Positions 25,820-33,923 of a DNA stretch of 64,000 nucleotides are shown here, in pieces; the first letter of the stretch is position 1, and each line of letters begins with the position of its first letter. Source of the stretch: Pseudonocardia sulfidoxydans NBRC 16205. Its GTDB lineage: Bacteria > Actinomycetota > Actinomycetes > Mycobacteriales > Pseudonocardiaceae. Under the pieces are notes generated by a model. It was not told where the DNA came from and searched no databases. It worked only from the letters and a program-made list of their open reading frames with translations. The stretch is taken from positions 1 through 64,000 of the forward strand of contig NZ_BJVJ01000016.1 of NCBI RefSeq assembly GCF_007989085.1. Direction: 5' to 3'. Made by a program: the position numbers and the translations under genes.

Positions 25820-26965
25820 ATGGGCATCCAAGTCATCGGTCACCTGCCGACCGCGGGCGACGCCCGCCGCTTCCTCGACCACACGCAGACCGCGCGCAAC
25901 GTGGGGGTCGGGTTCCGCCGCTCGTCGCTGCACACCGGGCCGAGCTACCGGGCCCCCACGCTCGACTACCTGACCCAGGTCGCACTCGCCTGGGAACGGG
26001 CCGGGGCGCATGCCGCCCTGGTCCCGACCGGCACCTCGTTCGAAGACGCGTGGGTCACCGCATCCGCACTCATGTCCCGCACGCGCAGCCTCGGCTATCT
26101 CGTCGCCTTCCGGCCGGGACTGGTCGGTCCGGTGCTCGCCGCGCAGATGATGTCCACGTTCCAGCGGTTGTCGCAGGGACGGCTCCTGCTCAACGTGACC
26201 CCCGGCGTCCCCGGACCGGTGTCGAACCGGTTCGGCGACTGGCTGTCCAAGTCCGAGCGTCTCGACCAGGCCGGCGAGTTCCTGACCATCGTGCGCGGCG
26301 CCTGGGGAGAGGAACCCTTCGACTTCGCCGGGCGCTACTTCCGCGTCGAAGGTGCCTCGATCACCGCTCCCGACCCGATCCCACCCTTCTACTTCGGCGG
26401 ATCGTCGGAGGAGTCGATGGCCTTCGCCGCGCGCCACGCCGACGTCTACCTCTCCTTCGTCGAGCCGCCCGACATGACCGCGCCGCGGTTGGAACGCGTT
26501 CGCACCCTCGCCGCGGAGCACGGACGGACCGTGCGCACCGCGCTGTCCTTCCAGGTGATCACCCGCAACACCGCACGCGAGGCGTGGGACGTCGCCGAGC
26601 ACATGCTCGGCGACGTCGACGAGGCGTCGGTACGGGACTCGCTGGCCGCGTTCCGGCGCAGCGGGGCCGGTGCCGCCGCGGCCCGGACGCGGCTGCTCGG
26701 TCGCATGGAGTCCGTCGCGGGCGCGGCGGAGATCTCGCCGAACCTCTGGGTGGGCGGGTTGCTCGTGCACGCGGGCCGCCCACCGGCGCTGGTCGGCAGC
26801 CACACCGACATCGCGGACCGCCTCACCGAGTACCACGACCTGGGTGTCACCGAGTTCCAGGTCACGGGGTTCCCCGACGTCGAGGAGTCCGCTCACTTCG
26901 GCGAGGGCGTCATCCCGTTGCTGCGCGAGCGGGGCCTCCTGGACGAGGGGGGTGCGGCCACGTGA
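25820..26965 (+). CDS. SsuD-like FMNH2-dependent monooxygenase (LLM class)
   Basis: A 381-residue luciferase-superfamily protein of the alkanesulfonate monooxygenase type. VAFRPGLVGPVLAAQMMSTF, then RLSQGRLLLNV, RLDQAGEFLTIVRGAW, PPFYFGGSSEESM and AEISPNLWVGGLL match SsuD landmarks. SsuD enzymes cleave C-S bonds of sulfonates with reduced FMN and O2; relatives act on dimethyl sulfone and other substrates. It is about half identical by eye to the protein at 32739 that ends the transporter operon. No SsuE-type flavin reductase is seen. The next gene, RibBA-like, overlaps its stop. Confidence 0.9.
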   Translation: MGIQVIGHLPTAGDARRFLDHTQTARNVGVGFRRSSLHTGPSYRAPTLDYLTQVALAWERAGAHAALVPTGTSFEDAWVTASALMSRTRSLGYLVAFRPGLVGPVLAAQMMSTFQRLSQGRLLLNVTPGVPGPVSNRFGDWLSKSERLDQAGEFLTIVRGAWGEEPFDFAGRYFRVEGASITAPDPIPPFYFGGSSEESMAFAARHADVYLSFVEPPDMTAPRLERVRTLAAEHGRTVRTALSFQVITRNTAREAWDVAEHMLGDVDEASVRDSLAAFRRSGAGAAAARTRLLGRMESVAGAAEISPNLWVGGLLVHAGRPPALVGSHTDIADRLTEYHDLGVTEFQVTGFPDVEESAHFGEGVIPLLRERGLLDEGGAAT

Positions 26966-28044
26966 GCCGACAGAGCCTCGCCGTACTGCCCGCGACCGGC
27001 CATGACCTCGAACCGGCACTCCACGCCATTCGCCGGGGCCGACCCGTCCTGCTCGTCGACGACCGTGACCCGCGACGCGAATGCGTGCTGGTGATGGCGG
27101 CCGAGACGGTCACCCCGGCACTCGTCGCGTGGACTGTCCGGCGCTCGTCGGGATGCCTCTCGGTGGCGCTGACCGCGTCCACGTGCGAGCGGCTGCGGTT
27201 GCCGAGAATGCAGCCCGATGCGGCAGGGGACCGCCCGGCCTTCACCGTGACCGTCGACGCCAGCGAAGGGGTGGGTACGGGCATCTCGGCAGCGGACCGC
27301 TGCCGCACGATACGGCTCCTCGCCGAGCCCCACACCGTCGCGTCCGACTTCACGAGACCCGGCCACGTCATGCCCGTCGCCACGGCCGACGGGGGCCTCC
27401 TCGGCAGGCGTTGTCGTCCGGAAGCCGCGCTCGACCTCGTCCGGCTCGCCGGCCGGGCCCCCGCCGCCGTGCTCGCCGACCTGGTCGACGCCGCCGACGG
27501 CGCCTGTGTCGGTGGGGCGGCAGGCACGGCATTCGCCGCCGCCGAGCGCCTGCCGATGGTCACGATCGGGACGCTCGTCTCCCACCGGCGAGGACGTGCC
27601 CCCGGCCTCCGCCGGCTCGCCGACGTCGCGTGCCCGGTCGTCGGCGCGCCGTTCCGGGCGCATGGGTACGCCACCGCCCCGGGCGGACGCGCGCACGTCG
27701 CACTCGTCCTCGGGGAGACCCGCGGCGCCGAGGCACTGCCCGTCCACGTCCATCGCGAATGTCCCACCGCAGACCTGTTCGGCTCGTCGGCATGCGGCTG
27801 TCGCGAGCACCTCGACGCCGCCGTTCGTGCGGTCACGGCCGCCGGGCGCGGGGTCGTCGTGTACCTGAGGGCCGCCCCCGGCACCGGTCCGACCCTGCGG
27901 TGCCCCGCAGCGTCGCCGGCATCGTCCACCGACGATGTCGACGTCGCCGCGATCCTGCGCGACCTCGCACCCGCATCGACCCGCACGGTCGATCCGACCC
28001 GGCCGGCCTTCGAGGAGATGACGTGTCCGTCCGTAGCCCGTTGA
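26962..28044 (+). CDS. Degenerate RibBA-like protein (DHBP synthase plus truncated GTP cyclohydrolase II domain)
   Basis: A 360-residue protein with a RibB-like half and a RibA-like tail. RibB landmarks remain (FTVTVDASEGVGTGISAADR; FTRPGHVMPVATADGGLL), but the metal-binding loop normally written DDEDRENEGD reads DDRDPRRECV, and the HTEG motif is RPEA. The RibA part keeps the zinc ligands (C-x10-C-x-C in HRECPTADLFGSSACGC), then jumps from VVYLR to DVAAILRDLAP, losing the catalytic middle segment. It is therefore probably not a riboflavin biosynthetic enzyme; it may bind flavin, ribulose phosphate or a partner protein. Its coupling to an FMNH2 monooxygenase suggests a flavin-related role (inference). 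Confidence 0.8.
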   Translation: MSRQSLAVLPATGHDLEPALHAIRRGRPVLLVDDRDPRRECVLVMAAETVTPALVAWTVRRSSGCLSVALTASTCERLRLPRMQPDAAGDRPAFTVTVDASEGVGTGISAADRCRTIRLLAEPHTVASDFTRPGHVMPVATADGGLLGRRCRPEAALDLVRLAGRAPAAVLADLVDAADGACVGGAAGTAFAAAERLPMVTIGTLVSHRRGRAPGLRRLADVACPVVGAPFRAHGYATAPGGRAHVALVLGETRGAEALPVHVHRECPTADLFGSSACGCREHLDAAVRAVTAAGRGVVVYLRAAPGTGPTLRCPAASPASSTDDVDVAAILRDLAPASTRTVDPTRPAFEEMTCPSVAR

Positions 28045-29201
28045 ACGATCCCCTGGATCTGCTCGAGGTCCCCGCCGACGTCCCCGCCGAGGAGCGGGCG
28101 ATCCAACAGACGGTGCGTGATGTCCTCGCCGACCACGCGCGCCCGGTGATCGCGGACTGCTTCGAGAACCACCGCTTCCCACGCGAGCTGGTGCCGCGGC
28201 TGGGCGAGCTGGGTGTACTGGGGATGCATCTCGACGGCTACGGCTGCGCGGGCAGCAGTGCGCTGGCCTACGGGCTGGCCTGCATGGAGCTCGAGGCCGT
28301 CGACTCGGGCCTGCGCAGCTTCGTGTCGGTCCAGGGCTCGCTCTCGATGTTCTCCCTGCACCGGTTCGGCTCGGAGGAGCAGAAGCAGGAGTGGCTGCCA
28401 CAGCTGGCGAAGGGGGCCGCGATCGGGTGTTTCGGACTGACCGAGCCCGACGCCGGCTCCGATCCTTCCGGCATCCGGACCCGCGCCGAGCGCCGCGGGG
28501 GAGACTGGGTCCTGCGCGGGTCGAAGACGTGGATCACCAACGGCGGTATCGCCGACGTCGCGACGGTGTGGGCCACGACCGAGGACGGGGTGCGCGGATT
28601 CGTCGTCCCGCGCGGGACACCCGGTTTCGTCACCCGTGACATCACCGGGAAGCTCTCGCTGCGCGCGTCGGTCACCTCGGAGCTGTTCTTCGACGACGTG
28701 CGCCTGCCGGACTCGGCGGTACTACCCGGGGCGAAGGGGCTCCGCGCGCCGTTGACCTGCCTCGACGAGGCGCGCTTCGGAATCGTGTTCGGGGCGGTCG
28801 GCGCCGCGCGGGACGCGCTGCAGGCCGCGCTCGCGTACGCGGACAGCCGGGTTCAGTTCGGTCGTCCGGTCAGCGGGTTCCAGCTGACGCAGCGCAAGCT
28901 GGCGGGCATGACGGTCGAGCTGAGCACGGCGCTGCTGCTCGCGCTGCACCTCGCTCGGCTCAAGGACGCGGACCGGTTGCGGCCCGAGCAGATCAGCGCG
29001 GGCAAGCTCCACAACGTCCGGACCGCGGTCGAGATCGCGCGCGAGAGCCGGACGATCCTGGGCGGCAACGGCATCTCCGGCGAGTACTCACCGCTGCGGC
29101 ACGCGAACAACCTGGAGTCGGTGCTGACCTACGAGGGGACCGAGGAGGTCCACACCCTCGTCGTCGGTGCGGCGCTGACCGGGCTCCAGTCCTTCCGTTG
29201 A
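28023..29201 (+). CDS. Acyl-CoA dehydrogenase, glutaryl-CoA dehydrogenase-like
   Basis: A 392-residue ACAD resembling glutaryl-CoA dehydrogenases: GCFGLTEPDAGSDPSGI, SKTWITNGGIADVATVW, CLDEARFGIVFGAVGAA and the C-terminal catalytic-Glu motif LTYEGTEEVHTLVVG. It might oxidise, and possibly decarboxylate, a dicarboxyl-CoA. GAGGAG lies 5 bp before GTG 28023, inside the end of the RibBA-like gene (22-bp overlap), so translation is coupled. It is the third ACAD of the island and ends this three-gene unit. Confidence 0.9.
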   Translation: MSVRSPLNDPLDLLEVPADVPAEERAIQQTVRDVLADHARPVIADCFENHRFPRELVPRLGELGVLGMHLDGYGCAGSSALAYGLACMELEAVDSGLRSFVSVQGSLSMFSLHRFGSEEQKQEWLPQLAKGAAIGCFGLTEPDAGSDPSGIRTRAERRGGDWVLRGSKTWITNGGIADVATVWATTEDGVRGFVVPRGTPGFVTRDITGKLSLRASVTSELFFDDVRLPDSAVLPGAKGLRAPLTCLDEARFGIVFGAVGAARDALQAALAYADSRVQFGRPVSGFQLTQRKLAGMTVELSTALLLALHLARLKDADRLRPEQISAGKLHNVRTAVEIARESRTILGGNGISGEYSPLRHANNLESVLTYEGTEEVHTLVVGAALTGLQSFR

Positions 29202-29212
29202 CCAGGTGGCCG

Positions 29213-29257
29213 TTGACATGCCGGCTCGGCACCGCCATATTTCCGTATACCGTGTTC
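29213..29257 (+). promoter_or_regulatory. Promoter with putative regulon operator, site 3 (transporter operon)
   Basis: A perfect -35 TTGACA (29213-29218) is followed after 17 bp by CATATT (29236-29241). GTATACCGTGTTC at 29245-29257 lies directly at the expected start of transcription and contains the palindromic core GTATAC. This is a repressor-like position, and it is the best promoter-operator pair in the island. The three related sites are at 956, 15585 and 25796. Confidence 0.65.
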
Positions 29258-29293
29258 CGCATTCAGTCTGAACCGTGATCGAGGAGGCCGACG

Positions 29294-30106
29294 ATCGACG
29301 CCGACACCGTAGGACTGATCGAGGTATCCGGTGGGTCCCTCGCGTATCCCCGCGACGGCCTCGAGCCGCTGCTCGCGCTCGACGGCGTCGACCTGACGGC
29401 ACGGCCGGGAGAGTTCGTCTCCATCCTCGGCCCCAGCGGGTGCGGGAAGAGCACCCTGCTGCTCGCGATCGCGGGTCTGCTCCGCCTGTCCGGCGGCACG
29501 ATCTCCGTCGACGGCCGGACCGTGACAGGCCCGGGCCTCGACCGTGCCGTCGTGTTCCAGGAGGCCGGCCTGCTGCCCTGGCGCAGCGCCGCGGGCAACG
29601 TCGCGCTCGGGCTCGAGGCGAAGGGCGTGCCGCGCGCCGAGCGCGCCCACATCGCCCGCCGATACCTGGAGCTGGTGGGCCTCGGGGACTTCCTCGACGC
29701 CCACCCCCGGCAGCTGTCCGGCGGCATGAAGCAGCGGGTGGGCCTCGCGCGGGCCCTGGCGGTCGACCCCCAGGTGCTGCTGATGGACGAGCCGTTCGCC
29801 GCGCTCGACGCCCAGACCCGCGACCGCATCGGTCAGTCCCTGCTCGACATCTGGGCCCAGCAGCGCAAGACGGTCCTGTTCGTCACGCACTCCATCGACG
29901 AGGCCGTGTACCTGTCCGACCGGATCCTCGTCATGACCTTCCGGCCGGGAACGGTCCGGGCGGAGATTCCGGTCGACCTGCCACGGCCCCGCGACGAGCG
30001 GGTGCGCAACAGCGCCGAGTTCGCGCGCTACCGAGCCCAGGTGTGGGACCAGCTGGCCGAGGAGGTCACCCGGTCCGAGGAAGCCGTCCTGCAGACCCGT
30101 CGCTGA
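29294..30106 (+). CDS. ABC transporter ATPase, SsuB/TauB type, with apparent ATC start codon
   Basis: About 270 residues: Walker A GPSGCGKST (about 46-54), Q-loop VVFQEAGLLPW, signature LSGGMKQRVGLARAL, Walker B VLLMDEPFAALD and switch His in FVTHSID. It energises nitrate/sulfonate/taurine-type uptake. The reading frame has a TGA at 29276 and no ATG, GTG or TTG before Walker A; the first GTG (29522) is too late. A strong GAGGAGG (29281-29287) stands 6 bp before ATC at 29294, so ATC is the likely start; CTG at 29315 is the only other near-cognate choice and lacks a ribosome site. Confidence 0.85.
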   Translation: MDADTVGLIEVSGGSLAYPRDGLEPLLALDGVDLTARPGEFVSILGPSGCGKSTLLLAIAGLLRLSGGTISVDGRTVTGPGLDRAVVFQEAGLLPWRSAAGNVALGLEAKGVPRAERAHIARRYLELVGLGDFLDAHPRQLSGGMKQRVGLARALAVDPQVLLMDEPFAALDAQTRDRIGQSLLDIWAQQRKTVLFVTHSIDEAVYLSDRILVMTFRPGTVRAEIPVDLPRPRDERVRNSAEFARYRAQVWDQLAEEVTRSEEAVLQTRR

Positions 30107-30134
30107 CATCCGGCCGTGAGGCCGAGGAGGAAAC

Positions 30135-31148
30135 GTGAACCGAATCCGTGCTCGATCCGGCCGGCTGTCCGTGGCGCTGGTGCTCGTCGCGCTCCTCGCG
30201 GTCGCCGCGTGCGGGAGCGGCGGCGCTCCCGAGGCGTCCGCCGACGGGATCGAGAAGCCCGATCTCGTCGTCGGTGCGTCGGCCCTGTCGGGAGGGCTGA
30301 TGACGACGTTCGTCGCCGAGAGCGAAGGCCTGTTCGCCGCCCAGGGCCTGTCGGTCGAGGTGCTGCCGTTCCAGGGCTCGCCCGCGGCGATGCAGGGTCT
30401 GATCGGCGGGCAGGCGGACGCGATCGTGCTGGGCTTCGCGTCGGTGCTGAACCTGCACGGGACCCCACAGCAGCCCGTCGTCGTCACCGAGTCGAACTCG
30501 ACCCCGTCGTTCGTCTACTACGGGAAGGCCGGGCTGGACTCGTGGCAGGCCGTCGCCGCCGCAGGTGGGGTGGTCGGGGTGTCCTCGATCGGCGGGATGG
30601 ACTACCAGCTCGCGCAGTACATGGCGCGCAAGGACGGCGTCGACCCGAAGAGCCTCAAGTTCCAGGCAGCGGGCGACACCACCGCCCGGGCCCAGGCGCT
30701 GCTCGCGGGGCAGCTCGACGCCGTCGCGTCCACCGCCGCCACGGCGAAGCGGTTGGAGCAGGAAGGCATGTCCGAGATCGGCAAGATCGCCGACTACGGC
30801 CTGGACCGGTTCCCGCTCGAGGTCTACGCCGTCACCCAGGACCTCTACGACAAGAGCCCCAACACCGTCGCCGCCCTGGTGCGGGCGGACCGCGCCGCGC
30901 GGCAGTGGATCCTCGAGCACAGCGACGAGCAGGTCGTCGACGTCCTGTCGAAGTACTACACGATCTCGGCCGACGACCGTCCCTACCACCTCGCGGCGAT
31001 GAAGGAGTACCGCGAAGGGCTCGCCCGCGACGGGTACTCCGAGGAGGCGATGCGCGTCGTCACCCAGTTCGCCATCGACCAGGGCGAGATCACCGCGACG
31101 GACCCGACCGCGGTCATCGGTTCGTTCGTGCCGGAGCTGCGACGCTGA
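30135..31148 (+). CDS. ABC transporter substrate-binding lipoprotein (SsuA/TauA/NMT1 type)
   Basis: A 337-residue binding protein with a lipoprotein signal (LLAVAACGSGG, Cys near residue 26). It has the SsuA-like fold start DLVVGASALSGGLMTTFVAESEGLFAAQGLSVEV and VSSIGGMDYQLAQYMARKDG. It would capture a small anionic organic solute, such as a sulfonate or an aromatic carboxylate, and pass it to the permeases at 31148 and 31966. GAGGAGG precedes the GTG start. Next gene starts at its stop. Confidence 0.93.
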   Translation: MNRIRARSGRLSVALVLVALLAVAACGSGGAPEASADGIEKPDLVVGASALSGGLMTTFVAESEGLFAAQGLSVEVLPFQGSPAAMQGLIGGQADAIVLGFASVLNLHGTPQQPVVVTESNSTPSFVYYGKAGLDSWQAVAAAGGVVGVSSIGGMDYQLAQYMARKDGVDPKSLKFQAAGDTTARAQALLAGQLDAVASTAATAKRLEQEGMSEIGKIADYGLDRFPLEVYAVTQDLYDKSPNTVAALVRADRAARQWILEHSDEQVVDVLSKYYTISADDRPYHLAAMKEYREGLARDGYSEEAMRVVTQFAIDQGEITATDPTAVIGSFVPELRR

Positions 31149-31969
31149 TGCGGTCGGTCGACACCCCTCACCGGTCCGCGGCCACCGGCCCACCCGCTCG
31201 CCCGGACCGACGCCGGTTCGCGGGGCTCCGGCCCGGACCGTGGGTCTCCGGCGCGGTCCTCCTCGTCCTGCTGGCCGTGTGGCAGCTGGGGGCCTGGACC
31301 GGGCTGATCGACCCGCGCCTGCTCTCCAGCCCGGTCCGGGTCGTGGCCGCGGCCTGGGAGATGCTCGGGTCGGGGGCGCTGCTGCGGGACACGGTCAGCA
31401 CGTTCGCCACGCTGCTGGTCGCGGTGGTGTTCGCCATCGTCGTCGGCGAGCTGATCGGGTTGGCCCTCGGTCGCAGCGAACGGCTGCGGTGGACGTTCGA
31501 ATGGCAGCTGGTGGTGCTCAACAGCATGCCGCGAATCGCGTTCATCCCCATCGTGATCCTCGCGGTCGGCGTCGGGGGCGTCGCGAAATCGGTGATCGGG
31601 TTCCTGTCCGCCGTCGTGCCGATCGCGTTGTTCGTGATGACCGGCGTCCGGCAGGTCTCGCCGACCATGATCCAGGTGGCGCAGAGCCTGGCGTTCGGAC
31701 GGAGCGCGCTCTGGACGAAGATCCTCGTCCCGGCGAGCCTGCCCCACCTCGCGCTCGGGCTGCGGCTCGGGTTCTCTCGGGCGCTGCTCGGCGTCGTCGT
31801 CACGGAGGTCTTCAACCCCGTCGCGGGTCTCGGCCGGTGGATCGCGCTCGGGCGCACCAGTATCGACCCGTCCCGGCTCATCGTCGCGGCGCTGGTGATC
31901 GGGGCCGTCGGGACCGTCGTCGTGCAGGGGATCTCGGCGGCGCACCGGCGGTTGGGAGGAGCGTCGTGA
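31148..31969 (+). CDS. ABC transporter permease (SsuC/TauC type)
   Basis: A 273-residue inner-membrane protein with a basic N-terminal cytoplasmic leader and about six hydrophobic segments (for example VSGAVLLVLLAVWQLGAW and TLLVAVVFAIVVGELIGLAL). The EAA-type coupling region is AQSLAFGRSALWTKILVPAS (about 179-198). ATG overlaps the previous stop by one base. It pairs with the second permease at 31966, so the channel is probably a heterodimer rather than the single-permease homodimer of SsuC. Confidence 0.93.
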   Translation: MRSVDTPHRSAATGPPARPDRRRFAGLRPGPWVSGAVLLVLLAVWQLGAWTGLIDPRLLSSPVRVVAAAWEMLGSGALLRDTVSTFATLLVAVVFAIVVGELIGLALGRSERLRWTFEWQLVVLNSMPRIAFIPIVILAVGVGGVAKSVIGFLSAVVPIALFVMTGVRQVSPTMIQVAQSLAFGRSALWTKILVPASLPHLALGLRLGFSRALLGVVVTEVFNPVAGLGRWIALGRTSIDPSRLIVAALVIGAVGTVVVQGISAAHRRLGGAS

Positions 31970-32718
31970 CCAGGTCGAGAGTGCTGCGTCACCAGCTGGC
32001 CGGGGCACTGGTCGTCATCGGACTGTGGGCGCTGCTGACCTACCCGGGGCTGGTCAACCCGTTCGTCCTGCCGACGCCCACCGCGGTGCTCGACGCCGTC
32101 GTCCGCGGGCTCACGGAGGGCTCGCTCGGCGACCACGTGCTGCGCACGTCGGGGACATTCGTCGTCTGCTTCGCGCTGGCGGTGCTGCTCGGCATCGCGC
32201 TCGGCGCGACACCCGGTCTGGTGCCGTCGGTGCACCGAAGTGTCGAGCCCCTGATCAGCCTCGCCCTCAGCGTGCCGATCGTCACCTACTTCGCGTTCCT
32301 CGTGGTCCTGCTCGGGTACGGGTTCTGGAGCGTGCTCGCGCTGGGGGTCGTCACCGCCACGCCGACCATGATCACCAGCACTGTGACCGCTTTCCAGGAG
32401 GTCGATGCGGCGCTGCTGCGCGTCGGCGCCGTGTACACGGCATCGCGGCCCGCCAGGTTCCTCAGGATCGTCCTGCCCGGGTCGCTGGCCACCCTGTCCG
32501 GGGGCGTGCGCATCGCGGCGGGGCGCGCACTGATCGGGGTGATCGTCGGCGAGATGTTCCTGTCGTCGGAAGGTCTCGGCGCGCAGATCGTGAACGCGTC
32601 GGGCTTCTTCGACATCCCGGCCTACTACGCCGTGGTCGTTGCGCTCGCGGTGATCAGCTACGTCGTCGCGGTCGTCTTCGGTGCGGTCGAGAACCGCACC
32701 GCAGCCTACGTGACGTGA
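31966..32718 (+). CDS. ABC transporter permease (SsuC/TauC type), second subunit
   Basis: A 250-residue permease with five or six membrane segments (QLAGALVVIGLWALLTY; SGTFVVCFALAVLLGIALGA; YYAVVVALAVISYVVAVVFG). The coupling region is VGAVYTASRPARFLRIVLPG (about 153-172). It overlaps the first permease stop (GTGA). A SsuD-like monooxygenase follows after 20 bp, linking uptake to oxidation. Confidence 0.93.
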   Translation: MTRSRVLRHQLAGALVVIGLWALLTYPGLVNPFVLPTPTAVLDAVVRGLTEGSLGDHVLRTSGTFVVCFALAVLLGIALGATPGLVPSVHRSVEPLISLALSVPIVTYFAFLVVLLGYGFWSVLALGVVTATPTMITSTVTAFQEVDAALLRVGAVYTASRPARFLRIVLPGSLATLSGGVRIAAGRALIGVIVGEMFLSSEGLGAQIVNASGFFDIPAYYAVVVALAVISYVVAVVFGAVENRTAAYVT

Positions 32719-32738
32719 CAGAACCCGGAGGTCCACAG

Positions 32739-33887
32739 ATGTCCCTGGCCGTCCACGGCTACGTGCCGACGTCGGGCGAGTCCGCACGCTTCGTCGACCA
32801 CGTCGCGACCGCCCGCAACGCGGGACCCGGCGTGTCCCGCACGGACGCGACCGTGGGGTCGACCTACGTCGACCCCACCCTCGAGCACCTCGTCGCGACC
32901 GCGCAGACCGCCGAGGAGATGGGGGTGACCTCGGTCCTGGTGCCGACCGGCCACACGTGCGAGGACGCGTGGGTCACCGCCGCCGCGCTCATGACAGCGA
33001 CCCGGCGCCTCGGGTTCATGGTCGCCTTCCGCCCCGGGTTGCTCACGCCGGTGCTCGCGGCCCAGATGGTCGCGACCTTCCAGCGCTTCTCCGGCGGCAG
33101 GTTGCTCCTCAACGTCACGCCCGGGGTTCCGGGACCGACCTCGCAGCGCTACGGCGACTGGAGCGACAAGGCGGAGCGGCTCGACCAGGCGGGCGAGTTC
33201 CTGACGATCATGCGGGGCGCCTGGAGCGGCCGGCCGTTCACGTTCGAGGGGCACTACCACCGGGTCCGGGAGGCGTCCGTGGCGCCCTTCACCCCGCCCC
33301 CGACCATCTACTACGGCGGCTCCTCCGAACAGTCGCAACGCTTCGCCGCCGAGCACGCCGACGTCTACCTGTCCTACGTCGAGCCGCTCGAGATGACGGC
33401 CGAGCGCCTGGACCGGGTGCGGCGGTTCGCGGCCGACCAGGGTCGGACCGTCCGTACCGCGCTCTGCTTCGGCGTCGTCAGCCGGGAGACGAGCGCCGAG
33501 GCGTGGGCCGCGGCCGACGCGATGATGGACGGCGTCGACATGGCCGAGCTGGCCACGGCCCGCTCGGCGTTCACGACCGCGGGCGTGAACGGGTCGGCCG
33601 CCCGGCAACGGCTCACGGGCGCCTGGAGTGGTTCCGACGACGGCCGAGCCGTCGTCGGCCCGAACCTCTGGATCGGACCGATGCTGGTCCGGTCGGGGAT
33701 GCCCCCGGCGTTCGTCGGCAGCCACGAGGAGATCGCGGACCGCATCGAGGAGCTCGTCAACATCGGATGCGACGAGGTGCAGATCGTCGGGGCGCCCAAC
33801 CGCCAGTCGATCCTGTCGTTCGGAACGAACGTCATGCCGCTGCTGCGGCAGCGCGGACTCACCTGCGGCCCGACCGTACCCCTGTGA
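32739..33887 (+). CDS. SsuD-like FMNH2-dependent monooxygenase (LLM class)
   Basis: A 382-residue paralogue of the protein at 25820, sharing VAFRPGL, TPGVPGP, RLDQAGEFLTI and YFGGSSEqS/ YYGGSSEQS landmarks and PNLWIGPMLV. It ends the SsuBAC-type transporter operon, as expected for a monooxygenase acting on the imported compound. GGAGG precedes the ATG. Its TGA stop is the start of a 40-bp palindromic repeat (33884-33923), and a second in-frame TGA occurs 14 codons later. Confidence 0.9.
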   Translation: MSLAVHGYVPTSGESARFVDHVATARNAGPGVSRTDATVGSTYVDPTLEHLVATAQTAEEMGVTSVLVPTGHTCEDAWVTAAALMTATRRLGFMVAFRPGLLTPVLAAQMVATFQRFSGGRLLLNVTPGVPGPTSQRYGDWSDKAERLDQAGEFLTIMRGAWSGRPFTFEGHYHRVREASVAPFTPPPTIYYGGSSEQSQRFAAEHADVYLSYVEPLEMTAERLDRVRRFAADQGRTVRTALCFGVVSRETSAEAWAAADAMMDGVDMAELATARSAFTTAGVNGSAARQRLTGAWSGSDDGRAVVGPNLWIGPMLVRSGMPPAFVGSHEEIADRIEELVNIGCDEVQIVGAPNRQSILSFGTNVMPLLRQRGLTCGPTVPL

Positions 33888-33923
33888 GTGGCGATAGTCG
33901 CTATCGCGACTATCGCCACTCAC
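33884..33923 (+). repeat. 40-bp stop-codon palindrome, copy 1
   Basis: Arms GTGAGTGGCGATAGTCGC and GCGACTATCGCCACTCAC are perfect 18-bp complements around TATC. The TGA in the first arm is the stop of the monooxygenase gene. It is identical to copy 3 at 61083 and is followed by AAGGCCTGACCTGC, similar to the flank of copy 2. It lies between convergent genes and could act as a terminator for either strand, but has no T tract. Confidence 0.9.

Noticed and set aside
29275-30138. GTG at 29275 as start of a 287-codon frame over the ABC ATPase
   Set aside because: That frame encodes an Arg/Pro-rich sequence without ATPase motifs; the Walker A frame is different and is closed at 29276.
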